Shown here piece by piece: positions 6,767-14,333 of a DNA stretch of 64,000 nucleotides. Below the pieces are notes generated by a model. That model saw nothing but the letters and a program-made list of their open reading frames with translations, was not told the origin of the DNA and searched no databases. This stretch comes from Streptomyces olivochromogenes (lineage in GTDB: Bacteria > Actinomycetota > Actinomycetes > Streptomycetales > Streptomycetaceae). The position numbers were made by a program, and so were the translations under genes. The first letter of the stretch is position 1; every line of letters starts with the position of its first letter. Where the stretch lies: positions 186,001 to 250,000 of the forward strand of contig NZ_KQ948468.1 of the NCBI RefSeq assembly GCF_001514115.1, given 5' to 3'.

Positions 6767-7633
6767 ATGACGGCACAGACAGCGCTCTTCGCCCTGGCCA
6801 CCAGCCTCCTGTGGGGCCTGGCCGACTTCGGCGGAGGGCTGCTGACCCGGCGTACGCCCGCGCTCACCGTGGTCGTCGTCTCGCAGTCGATCGCGGCGGC
6901 GGTGCTGGGTGCGATCGTGGTCGCGACCGGCGGCTGGAGCGCGGCGGGACCGCAGCTGTGGTTCGCGTTCGCCGCGGGACTCGTGGGACCGGTCGCGCTG
7001 CTCTCCTTCTACAAGGCGCTCGCCCTGGGCCCGATGGGCGTCGTCTCCCCACTCGGTTCCCTGGCCGTGGCCGTCCCCATCGCCGTGGGACTCTTCCTCG
7101 GGGAGCGCCCCGGGCTGACGCAGGTGGCGGGCATCGCGGTCGCCGTCGTGGGCGTCGTGCTCACCGGCGGGCCCCAGTTGAGAGGCGCCCCCGTGCAGCG
7201 GCAGGCGGTCCTGCTCACACTGATCGCCGCGCTCGGTTTCGGCACGGTGTTCGTGCTGATCGCGGAGGCGTCCTCGTCGGTGACCGGGCTGTTCCTCGCC
7301 CTGTTCGTGCAGCGCCTGACCAACGTCGCCACCGGTGGCACGGCGCTCCTCGTCTCCGTGCGGCGCGGCGCCGCCGCCCTTCCCGAGGGTGGCTTCCCCT
7401 GGCACTCCCTGCCCGCGCTCGCCTTCGTCGGCCTCGCGGACGTCGCGGCGAACGGCACGTACTCCGTAGCCGCCCAGCACGGCCCGGTCACGGTGGCAGC
7501 CGTTCTCGCCTCGCTCTATCCGGTGGTCACGGCCCTCGCCGCACGGGGCTTCCTCAGCGAACGGCTGCGCGGAATCCAGGCGGCGGGCGCGGGCCTGGCG
7601 CTGGTCGGCACGGTACTTCTGGCCACCGGCTGA
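6767..7633 (+). CDS. EamA/DMT-superfamily exporter
   Basis: A 288-aa integral membrane protein with ten hydrophobic segments in two repeated halves, the drug/metabolite transporter fold. Hallmarks are ATSLLWGLADFGGG at the start and FYKALALGPMGVVSPLGSL at the end of the first repeat; LGERPGLTQVAGIAVAVVGVVLTG is the inter-repeat helix pair. A GAGGGG ribosome site precedes the ATG. The substrate is unknown. The divergent XRE-cupin regulator suggests induction by the compound exported, perhaps an amino acid or other small metabolite. Confidence 0.85.
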   Translation: MTAQTALFALATSLLWGLADFGGGLLTRRTPALTVVVVSQSIAAAVLGAIVVATGGWSAAGPQLWFAFAAGLVGPVALLSFYKALALGPMGVVSPLGSLAVAVPIAVGLFLGERPGLTQVAGIAVAVVGVVLTGGPQLRGAPVQRQAVLLTLIAALGFGTVFVLIAEASSSVTGLFLALFVQRLTNVATGGTALLVSVRRGAAALPEGGFPWHSLPALAFVGLADVAANGTYSVAAQHGPVTVAAVLASLYPVVTALAARGFLSERLRGIQAAGAGLALVGTVLLATG

Positions 7634-7650
7634 TCGGTACCCGATCGGCT

Positions 7651-8418
7651 TCAGGACGACTCGGCGTCCAGCTCCGCCAGCCGCTCCACGGTCTCCTCGT
7701 CCAGCTCCGACAGCGCGAGCAGTTGCTCCGGGGTCACCCCGTCGGGAATCGGGACCGGCGCGGGCGTCCGCAGCGGCGGCTGCCAGCCGTCGACCGCGTC
7801 CCAGCGCCGTACGACCCGGGCGGGGGCCCCCGCCACGACCGAGTGGTCCGGCACCGCGCCGCGCACCACCGCGCCGGCCGCCACCACGACGTTCCGCCCG
7901 ATCCGCGCCCCCGGCAGGATCACCGCCCCGGTGCCGATCCAGCAGCCGGATCCGATCTCCACCGGCTCCATCCGGGGCCACTGCTTGCCGATGGGCACGT
8001 GCGGATCGTCGTACGAGTGGTTCGTGGACGTCACGTACACATACGGCCCGAAGTAGCAGTCGCTGCCGATCGTGACCGTCGTGTCGGCGATGACGTGGCT
8101 GCCGCGGCCGAGCACGACACCGTCGCCGACGCGCAGGATCGGGTCGGCGCCGAGGTCGAGATCGGGCATCAGACCGGCGGTGAGGGTGACCTGTTCGCCG
8201 ACGATGCAGTGGGCGCCGAGGTGGATCCACGGTTCACCGAAGACGGTGCCCAGCGGGAAGGCGAGTCTGGTACCCGTTCCCATCGCGCCGAAGCGCAGCC
8301 GCCCCGGGTGCTCGGCCGTCACCGAACCCGTGCGCTGCACCCAGGCCCAGCACGCGTGGACGGCGCGCTGCGCGAGGCGGCGCCGCCATGATGAGAACAC
8401 GTTCCTGTTGCTGGGCAC
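7651..8418 (-). CDS. hexapeptide-repeat acyltransferase (left-handed beta-helix)
   Basis: A 255-aa protein with imperfect hexapeptide repeats from about residue 90 to 210. Examples are VGDGVVLGRGSHVIAD, TIGSDCYFGPYVYV, EIGSGCWIGTGAVILPGARIGRN and VVVAAGAVV. The catalytic-type histidine sits in TSTNHSYDDP. These features match acetyltransferases of the LbH/maltose-O-acetyltransferase group, which transfer acetyl from acetyl-CoA to sugars or other acceptors. The N-terminal about 35 residues and the acidic C-terminal tail (ELDEETVERLAELDAE) are less usual. It starts at GTG 8418 and converges with the EamA gene, 17 bp apart. The acceptor is unknown. Confidence 0.8.
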   Translation of the reverse strand: MPSNRNVFSSWRRRLAQRAVHACWAWVQRTGSVTAEHPGRLRFGAMGTGTRLAFPLGTVFGEPWIHLGAHCIVGEQVTLTAGLMPDLDLGADPILRVGDGVVLGRGSHVIADTTVTIGSDCYFGPYVYVTSTNHSYDDPHVPIGKQWPRMEPVEIGSGCWIGTGAVILPGARIGRNVVVAAGAVVRGAVPDHSVVAGAPARVVRRWDAVDGWQPPLRTPAPVPIPDGVTPEQLLALSELDEETVERLAELDAESS

Positions 8419-8548
8419 CCGCTCACCGTACTCAGGGGGGCCTGGGCCCAGCAGAGATCACCGCTGTGATCTTCGCCCCACCGGGGCCGGGAGCGATGAC
8501 ATACGGTGCCGCTGTACCGCCGCCGCCGACGACAACGAGGAGACGCTG

Positions 8549-9079
8549 ATGACGCAGCAGGCGCTGATCATGGGGATCGGCGGCAAGGAGCCGCAGGTGG
8601 ACCCGGAGGCGTTCACGGCACCGACGTCCGTGGTGATCGGGGACGTCACCCTGCACGCGGGCGCGAGCGTCTGGTACGGCGCGGTCCTGCGCGCCGACTT
8701 CGGTCCGATCGTCATCGGCGCCGACAGCAACATCCAGGACAACTGCACCCTCCACGTCGACCCCGGCTTCCCGATCACGGTCGGCGAGCGCGTCTCGGTC
8801 GGCCACAACGCCGTGCTGCACGGGGCGACGGTCGAGGACGACTGCCTGATAGGCATGGGCGCCACGGTCCTCAACGGCGCGGTGATCGGCGCCGGTTCCC
8901 TGGTGGCGGCCCAGGCCCTGGTCACCCAGGGGATGCAGGTCCCGCCGGGCTCCCTGGTGGCCGGGGTCCCCGCCAAGGTCAAGCGCCCCCTGACGGAGGA
9001 GGAACGCCAGGGACTCACCCTGAACGGCACCTTCTACGTGGACCTGGCAAAGACGCACAAGGAAGCACACGGGAGCTGA
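8549..9079 (+). CDS. gamma-class carbonic anhydrase-like hexapeptide protein
   Basis: A 176-aa left-handed beta-helix protein of the gamma carbonic anhydrase/YrdA family. The three histidines that bind the metal in this class are present: H69 in CTLHVD, and H86 and H91 in SVGHNAVLHG. The region CLIGMGATVLNGAVIGAGSLVAA continues the helix, and the C-terminal helix ends the family pattern. Start ATG at 8549, divergent from the acetyltransferase gene. Many family members show no carbonic anhydrase activity, so the activity is likely but not certain. Confidence 0.88.
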   Translation: MTQQALIMGIGGKEPQVDPEAFTAPTSVVIGDVTLHAGASVWYGAVLRADFGPIVIGADSNIQDNCTLHVDPGFPITVGERVSVGHNAVLHGATVEDDCLIGMGATVLNGAVIGAGSLVAAQALVTQGMQVPPGSLVAGVPAKVKRPLTEEERQGLTLNGTFYVDLAKTHKEAHGS

Positions 9080-9091
9080 AGCGCCCCTTCA

Positions 9092-9159
9092 CGTGCGCGG
9101 GGCTGTGCTGTGCGCGTGGTTGTGCTGTGCGCGTGGTTGTGCTGTGCGCGTGGCTGTGC
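9092..9159. repeat. four tandem copies of a 17-bp repeat
   Basis: Units at 9092-9108, 9109-9125, 9126-9142 and 9143-9159. The consensus is TGTGCGCGTGGTTGTGC. Two central copies are identical, the fourth has one change and the first has three. The array starts 12 bp after the stop codon of the carbonic-anhydrase-like gene and lies between convergent genes. Confidence 0.9.
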
Positions 9160-9227
9160 TCACTGTGCGGCTCCGCCGCGTGGGTGCGCCCAGCCACATA
9201 CAGCCCGCACGCACCCGACAACAAAAG

Positions 9228-9878
9228 CTACTCGGCAGCCGCCACCGGCTCCCGCTCCCCCGTCTCGATCTCCGCCGCCGCCTTCTTCGCTTTGCGTTTC
9301 ACGATCAGCATCGAGGCGAGCCCGATGAGCACGGCCACCACGAGCCCGACCCACGAGAACCGCTTCAGCCAGGACTCGGCGACGACACCCACGTAGTAGA
9401 TGACCGCGGTGGTACCCCCGGCCCAGATGATCCCGCCCAGCACATTGGCGATCAGGAACTTCCAGTACGGCATCTTCAGCACACCCGCGAGCGGCCCCGC
9501 GAAGATCCGCAGCAGTGCGATGAACCGGCCGAAGAAGACGGCCCACATGCCCCACTTCTGGAAGGACCGCTCGGCGGTCGCGACGTGCCCCTCGCTGAAG
9601 TGCCTGGGGAACTTCGCTCCCAGCCAGGCCAGCAGGGGGCGCCCGCCCTTGCGGCCGATGGCGTAGCCGATGGAGTCGCCGACGATCGCGCCGATGCTGG
9701 CGCACGCCCCGAGGACGACGGGGTTGATACCCGAGTGCTGCGAGGACAGCAGCGCCGCCGAGACCAGGATGATCTCACCGGGCAACGGGATGCCCAGGCT
9801 CTCCAGGCCGATGACCAGGGCCACCAGCGCATAGATGCTGACCGCGGGCACCGTCTCGAGCCAATGCTGGACGTCCAA
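9228..9878 (-). CDS. DedA-family membrane protein
   Basis: A 216-aa protein with the DedA/VTT features: the re-entrant motif ESLGIPLPGEIILVSAALLSS, the conserved FGRFIALLRIFAGPLAGVLKM, and four to five transmembrane helices. DedA proteins act in membrane homeostasis and as lipid-carrier or phospholipid flippases. A TTG at 9878 is the best start, since a GGAGG ribosome site lies 8 nt upstream; the open frame continues much further, antisense to coding DNA. Upstream is a strong terminator, so it is transcribed independently of the esterase operon. The basic, charged C-terminus (KRKAKKAAAEIE) is cytoplasmic. Confidence 0.88.
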   Translation of the reverse strand: MDVQHWLETVPAVSIYALVALVIGLESLGIPLPGEIILVSAALLSSQHSGINPVVLGACASIGAIVGDSIGYAIGRKGGRPLLAWLGAKFPRHFSEGHVATAERSFQKWGMWAVFFGRFIALLRIFAGPLAGVLKMPYWKFLIANVLGGIIWAGGTTAVIYYVGVVAESWLKRFSWVGLVVAVLIGLASMLIVKRKAKKAAAEIETGEREPVAAAE

Positions 9879-9902
9879 CGCCGGTTCCTCCCGAATCGCA
9901 CA

Positions 9903-9944
9903 CTTCCCGGCGTGCGCCCGCGACGACGGGCGCACGCCGGGAAG
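9903..9944 (-). terminator. strong stem-loop terminator after the esterase gene
   Basis: A perfect 18-bp inverted repeat (9903-9920 and 9927-9944) with a 6-nt loop. It begins 9 bp downstream of the esterase stop and ends 25 bp before the DedA start codon. No U-tract follows, as is common in Streptomyces. Confidence 0.9.
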
Positions 9945-9952
9945 CCTACCGC

Positions 9953-11572
9953 TCAGCCTCGCGCGGCGGCGTCCCACAGGTCGCACCGATGCTCCCGGTG
10001 GACGGTCGTGGTCACGCTGTTCCCGCCCCGGGAGGCGGTCCGCAGCAAGAACACCGGACCGGCTCCGCCGGGCATCTCGGGCTGCCCCTCGGCACGCGGC
10101 ACCCCGCCCCTGACGAAGGACCCCCAGTACTGGATCATCTGCCGTGACAGCACCCGCTGCTCCGCGTTCAGCGGGGTGGTGAGCCCGAAGTGCTTGAAGA
10201 GGTACTGCACCTCGTTCACATGGGTCGCACCGAAGTCGAAGCTCGTGTGGAGATCGCGCAGCGAGGCGAACGGCGGCGAGGTACGGTCGGCGAACTCGTA
10301 CGCGTACACGGGTCCGCGTCCGGCGAGCACCGCGTCGAGCCGCAGCGCCGGACACGCCATGAGGTAGTCGCCGAAGGCGGTGGCGTAGGCGAGGGTCGGC
10401 GACGCGTAGCCGTCGAGCGGATAGCGCTCGAGCACCCGTTCGCCCAGTTCGGTGCCCCAGGCGTCCTTCACGACCGCCGGGTACCGCTCGGCGGTGAGCG
10501 GGGTGCCGGCATGGTCGAACCGGGCGAAGGCGAACAGCCGCCCTTCGTCCTCGTTCGCCCCGTTGAGCACGGGGACCCGGGCCGCGGCCCCCTTCGCGTA
10601 CGCCTCGAAGGGCTGTACCGGCAAGAAGGCGCCGCCCACGACGGGCCCCCAGTCGAATCCGCCTTGCGCGTCGAGGATCTCCGCGGACGACTTGCCGCGC
10701 AGACACGCCGCCGACAGATCGGCGCAGCCCACCTTCCGCGCGAAGGCCGCGCCGGCGGCCACGGCCGCCTCGTGGGTGCGCGCCGCGCAGTTCCCGTACG
10801 CGCCGCTCTCGACGATCCCCGCCCGGTACAGGCCCTTCGAGGTCGGCGAGGCCAGCTGGGTGCAGACCGAGCGGCCGCCCGCCGACTCGCCCGCGACGGT
10901 GACGCGGCCGGGATCACCGCCGAAACGGCCGATGTTCGCGCGCACCCAGCGCAGTGCGGCCTGTTGGTCGAGCATGCCGAAGTTGCCCGAGACCCCGTCG
11001 CGTGCCTCGCCGTCGAGTCCGGCCGTGGCGAGGAATCCCATGGCGCCGAGGCGGTAGTTGACGGTCACGACGACCGTGCCGGTCCGGCGGGCGAAGGTGT
11101 CGGGCACGATGTCCTCGCCGGCGCCCGCGGTGAGCCCGCCGCCGTGCAGCCAGACCATCACCGGCCGCCTTCCGGAGCCTTCGGGGACGTACACGTTGAG
11201 GTCGAGGCAGTCCTCGGTGTGGCTGGGCCGCTCGTAGCCGGGGTCCCAACTGGAGGTCTGCACACACCGGTTGCCGAAGCCCCGTGCGGTGCGCACTCCG
11301 CGCCAGGGTGCGACCGGCTCCGGGTCTTTCCAGCGGAGAGCGCCGACGGGCGGCTGTGCGTACGGGATGCCGAGGAACTGGCGTCCCTCGGCGGTGGCTT
11401 CGCCCCGGACCAGGCCGGCGGCGGTGCGCACGACGGTCGGGTCCTGCGCGGCGTGCGCCGGGGCCGGGGCGGCGTCGGCCGGAGTCGGGGCGGCGAGCGT
11501 GGCGGCGAGGACCGTCGCCCCCACCACCAGCGTGCGCAGACGGCCGGATCGGACGGTCCGCCCCCTGGTCAC
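9953..11572 (-). CDS. secreted carboxylesterase (type-B esterase/lipase family)
   Basis: A 539-aa alpha/beta hydrolase with an N-terminal signal peptide (RLRTLVVGATVLAATLAAPTPADA). Type-B signatures are present: the entry region EDCLDLNVYVPEGSG, the oxyanion hole HGGGLTAG and the nucleophile elbow GRVTVAGESAGGRS. The acid is probably in NEDEGRLF, and a histidine follows in DLHTSFDFGATHVNEVQYLF. It hydrolyses carboxylic esters outside the cell. The GTG at 11572 has a GGAGGTGG ribosome site and overlaps the stop of the GH3 gene as GTGA, so the two are translationally coupled. This suggests deacylation of a glycoside or plant polymer together with beta-glucosidase action. Confidence 0.88.
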   Translation of the reverse strand: MTRGRTVRSGRLRTLVVGATVLAATLAAPTPADAAPAPAHAAQDPTVVRTAAGLVRGEATAEGRQFLGIPYAQPPVGALRWKDPEPVAPWRGVRTARGFGNRCVQTSSWDPGYERPSHTEDCLDLNVYVPEGSGRRPVMVWLHGGGLTAGAGEDIVPDTFARRTGTVVVTVNYRLGAMGFLATAGLDGEARDGVSGNFGMLDQQAALRWVRANIGRFGGDPGRVTVAGESAGGRSVCTQLASPTSKGLYRAGIVESGAYGNCAARTHEAAVAAGAAFARKVGCADLSAACLRGKSSAEILDAQGGFDWGPVVGGAFLPVQPFEAYAKGAAARVPVLNGANEDEGRLFAFARFDHAGTPLTAERYPAVVKDAWGTELGERVLERYPLDGYASPTLAYATAFGDYLMACPALRLDAVLAGRGPVYAYEFADRTSPPFASLRDLHTSFDFGATHVNEVQYLFKHFGLTTPLNAEQRVLSRQMIQYWGSFVRGGVPRAEGQPEMPGGAGPVFLLRTASRGGNSVTTTVHREHRCDLWDAAARG

Positions 11573-14028
11573 GCGCCCACCTCCACGCTGCCGCGCAGCC
11601 GCAGGTCCCGCGACGACGATCCCGCCCACACCGCGCGCCGCCCGGTGCCGAGGACCCAGTCGTGCCGCCCCGCGTCCCAGGACGACAGCGTGCGCGGGTC
11701 GAGGCGCACCGTCACCCGTCGCCGCTCCCCCGCCCGCAGCGTCAGCCGCCGGTACCCGGCCAGCACCCGTACGGCCTGGTCGAGCCGGAGATCGGGCGAC
11801 GGCCCCAGGTAGACCTGCGCCACCTCGACACCGTCGCGCCGCCCGGTGTTGCGCACGGTGAAGGCGACCTCTCTTCCCCGGACCCGCAGATCCTCGTACG
11901 CGAACGAGGTGTACGAGAGTCCGTGCCCGAAGGGGAACAGCGGACGCACTCCCTGCGCGTCGTACCAGCGGTAGCCGACGTGGATCCCCTCCGAGTACTC
12001 CTCGGTGCCGTTCACGCCGGGATAGCGCTGCGGGTCGCCCGCGACCGGGTGGTGGGCGTCGTCGACCGCGAAGGACTGGGTGAGCCGGCCGCCGGGATCG
12101 CAGTCGCCGAACAGGACGGCGGCGGTGGCGGCCGCGCCCTCCTGGCCCGGGTAGTACATCTGGAGCACGGCGGCCGTGCCGTCCAGCCAGGGCATCGAGG
12201 TCGAGGACGAGGTGTTGAGGACGACGGCCGTCCGGGGGTTGGCCGCGGCGACGGCCTTGATCAGCCGCTCCTGGTTGCCGGGCAGCGCGAGTGTGCCGCG
12301 GTCCAGGCCCTCGGTGGCGTCCTCGTAGGCGAACAGGACGACGCTGTGGGCGGCGCGCGCGGCGTCCACCGCCTCGGCGACGTCCTGCGCTCGGGTCGCG
12401 CCGGTGATGCGCCGCAGCCGGAACAGCTGTCCCGTGTCGGCGCCCTGGGCGGTGATGGAGACCTGGTGCGCGCCCCGGGAGAGGTTCAGGGCCTTGCGGC
12501 GTACGGCGAGTCCGTCGGGCGCCGCGGAGACCAGACCGCCGCTGAAGTACTCGCCGTAGCCGGGCAGCGGCGGGAAGAGCTCGACGCCGTCGACGAACAC
12601 CGTGGGCCGGATGCCGGAGTAGTGGATGACGAAGGTCCACTCGTCGGCGTCCGCGACGGTGAGCGTCCCCGTGTACGTCCAGGCCCCTCCGGCGGCGACG
12701 CGCTGGCCCTCGGTGTCGATGCCCGCGGTCAGCGCCCCGTCGGGGATCGCCTTGCCGAAGAGGTCCTCACCGAGCGCGTACGACACCCGGGCGCCGCCTC
12801 CCGCGCGGGAGCGGATGGCGTCGAGCGGGCTGTCGGCGTGGTCCGGGACGACGTGCGCGCTGCCGCCACCGCTGATGAACGGCAGGGAGCCGGTGGGGCC
12901 GACGACGGCGATGCTGCGGGCGGCGGCGCCGGTCAGGGGCAGTGCGTGTCGCCTGTTGCGCAGGAGCGTCGCGCCCGCCTGGGCGACTTCCCGGGCGACG
13001 GCCGCGCCCGCCTTCGGGTCGCGGGCGGGACGGGGCGGGACGCTGCCGTCGAGCAGCCCGAAGCGGTCCATCACGGCGAGGACGCGGCGTACGGCCCGGT
13101 CGACGTAGGACTCGGCCACGGCGCCGCTCTGCACGGCCGTCTTCAGGGCGGCCCCGAAGTACGTCCCGTCCGGCATCTCCATGTCGAGGCCCGCGGTGAG
13201 GGCGGTGACGGTGCTGTGGGCCGCGAACCAGTCGGTCATCACCCAGCCGCCGAAGCCCCACCGCTCGCGCAGGATGTCGGTGAGGAGCGTCTTGTTCTCA
13301 CAGGCGAAGGTGCCGTTGACCTTGTTGTACGCGCCCATGACCGCTCCGGTGCGGGCGGCGACCGCCGCCTCGAAGCCACGCAGTTCGACCTCGTGCATGG
13401 TCTGCTCGTCGACCCGCACGTCGATGGAATTGCGGTCCTGCTCCTGGTTGTTCAGCGCGAAGTGCTTGACGGTCGCGATGAGGCCCTCGCCCTGGATGCC
13501 GCGGATCTCGGCCGCGACCAGGTCGCCGGCGAGCAGCGGGTCCTCGCTGAAGGTCTCGAAGTTGCGGCCCGCGTACGGGGTGCGGATGAGGTTGACCATC
13601 GGGGACAGCAGCACGTCCTGGCCGAGAGCACGGCCCTCACGCCCGATGACCTGCCCGTAGCGGCGGCCCAGGCCGGGGTCGAAGGCGGAGGCGAGAAGCA
13701 CCGGGGCGGGCAGGGCGGTGGCGTGCCGGGTGACACGGACTCCGGCGGGGCCGTCGGCGAGGCGGAGCGGGGGGATGCCGAGGCGGGGTACTCCGGGTAC
13801 GTACCCGGCCTGGCCGAGCGAGGCGGGGTCGGTGGCGCCGTGCAGCAGGGAGATCTTCTCGTCAAGAGTGAGTTTGACCATCAAGCCCTCTACGCGAGGG
13901 CCGGCGCCGGATCTGGACTCCGCCCGGGCGAGCGGAACGGGGCCGGCGGCGGTGGTGGCCGCCGCGGCGACCGCGATGGCGCCGCCCAGCAGACGCAGGG
14001 TCGAACGCCGGGAAAAGGTGTGGGACAT
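11569..14028 (-). CDS. secreted GH3 beta-glucosidase with PA14 domain
   Basis: An 819-aa glycoside hydrolase family 3 enzyme. It has a Tat-type signal peptide (SRRSTLRLLGG), the GH3 N-terminal barrel with KHFALNNQEQDRN, and the nucleophile Asp in GGWVMTDWFAAHS (D266). A PA14-like insert follows (about residues 450-545, with WTFVIHYSGIRPTVFVDG). The second alpha/beta domain with PGNQERLIKAVA and a C-terminal fibronectin-III-like domain (about 735-815) complete it. It removes terminal beta-glucosyl residues from oligosaccharides or glycosides. A GAAGGAG ribosome site precedes the ATG. It heads an operon with the esterase and has its own promoter at 14172-14200. Confidence 0.92.
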   Translation of the reverse strand: MSHTFSRRSTLRLLGGAIAVAAAATTAAGPVPLARAESRSGAGPRVEGLMVKLTLDEKISLLHGATDPASLGQAGYVPGVPRLGIPPLRLADGPAGVRVTRHATALPAPVLLASAFDPGLGRRYGQVIGREGRALGQDVLLSPMVNLIRTPYAGRNFETFSEDPLLAGDLVAAEIRGIQGEGLIATVKHFALNNQEQDRNSIDVRVDEQTMHEVELRGFEAAVAARTGAVMGAYNKVNGTFACENKTLLTDILRERWGFGGWVMTDWFAAHSTVTALTAGLDMEMPDGTYFGAALKTAVQSGAVAESYVDRAVRRVLAVMDRFGLLDGSVPPRPARDPKAGAAVAREVAQAGATLLRNRRHALPLTGAAARSIAVVGPTGSLPFISGGGSAHVVPDHADSPLDAIRSRAGGGARVSYALGEDLFGKAIPDGALTAGIDTEGQRVAAGGAWTYTGTLTVADADEWTFVIHYSGIRPTVFVDGVELFPPLPGYGEYFSGGLVSAAPDGLAVRRKALNLSRGAHQVSITAQGADTGQLFRLRRITGATRAQDVAEAVDAARAAHSVVLFAYEDATEGLDRGTLALPGNQERLIKAVAAANPRTAVVLNTSSSTSMPWLDGTAAVLQMYYPGQEGAAATAAVLFGDCDPGGRLTQSFAVDDAHHPVAGDPQRYPGVNGTEEYSEGIHVGYRWYDAQGVRPLFPFGHGLSYTSFAYEDLRVRGREVAFTVRNTGRRDGVEVAQVYLGPSPDLRLDQAVRVLAGYRRLTLRAGERRRVTVRLDPRTLSSWDAGRHDWVLGTGRRAVWAGSSSRDLRLRGSVEVGA

Positions 14029-14171
14029 GAGCCGTCACTCCTTCGGTGCGCGGGCACGTCGTCGTGAACCGCGGGTACGCGCGCCGACGACGGCGGCCGC
14101 GTTCGGCCCTTGAACACACCAGGCACGAGTCCGGACGTGACACGCCGTCACACGGCACGGGTACGGCGCGA

Positions 14172-14200
14172 AAACTATGACCGCAGGTGACTCGTGTCAA
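14172..14200 (-). promoter_or_regulatory. promoter of the GH3-esterase operon
   Basis: On the minus strand TTGACA (14195-14200) and TAGTTT (14172-14177) are 17 nt apart. An inverted repeat TGAC-TCGT-GTCA (14188-14199) overlaps the -35. Another, GTGAC-N5-GTCAC (14137-14151), lies just past the predicted start site. Both are candidate repressor sites. Confidence 0.65.
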
Positions 14201-14241
14201 TGAAATGAACAAGAACCGCCGACACCCCGACAACAACCGAA

Positions 14242-14325
14242 GGGACCGCGGCAGGGACCGAAACACGGACCACGACGGAGACCATGGCAGAGACCGCGGC
14301 TGGAACCACGGCAGGGACCGCGGCG
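14242..14325. repeat. seven tandem 12-bp units downstream of the metallophosphoesterase
   Basis: Seven consecutive units with consensus GGGACCRCGGCA fill 14242-14325, ending 8 bp from the stop codon of the minus-strand metallophosphoesterase. Because the unit is 12 bp, out-of-frame reading gives tetrapeptide repeats: RGPC-like on the minus strand and RDRG/HGRD-like on the plus strand. The rest of the GH3-metallophosphoesterase interval (14029-14333) holds the GH3 promoter and no other gene. Confidence 0.85.
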
Positions 14326-14333
14326 AGGGCGGG

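Noticed and set aside
9953..12640. A single long ORF joining the esterase with upstream sequence
   Set aside because: The upstream part is an out-of-frame shadow of the GH3 gene. The GTGA overlap and the ribosome site at 11572 give a normal signal-peptide start.
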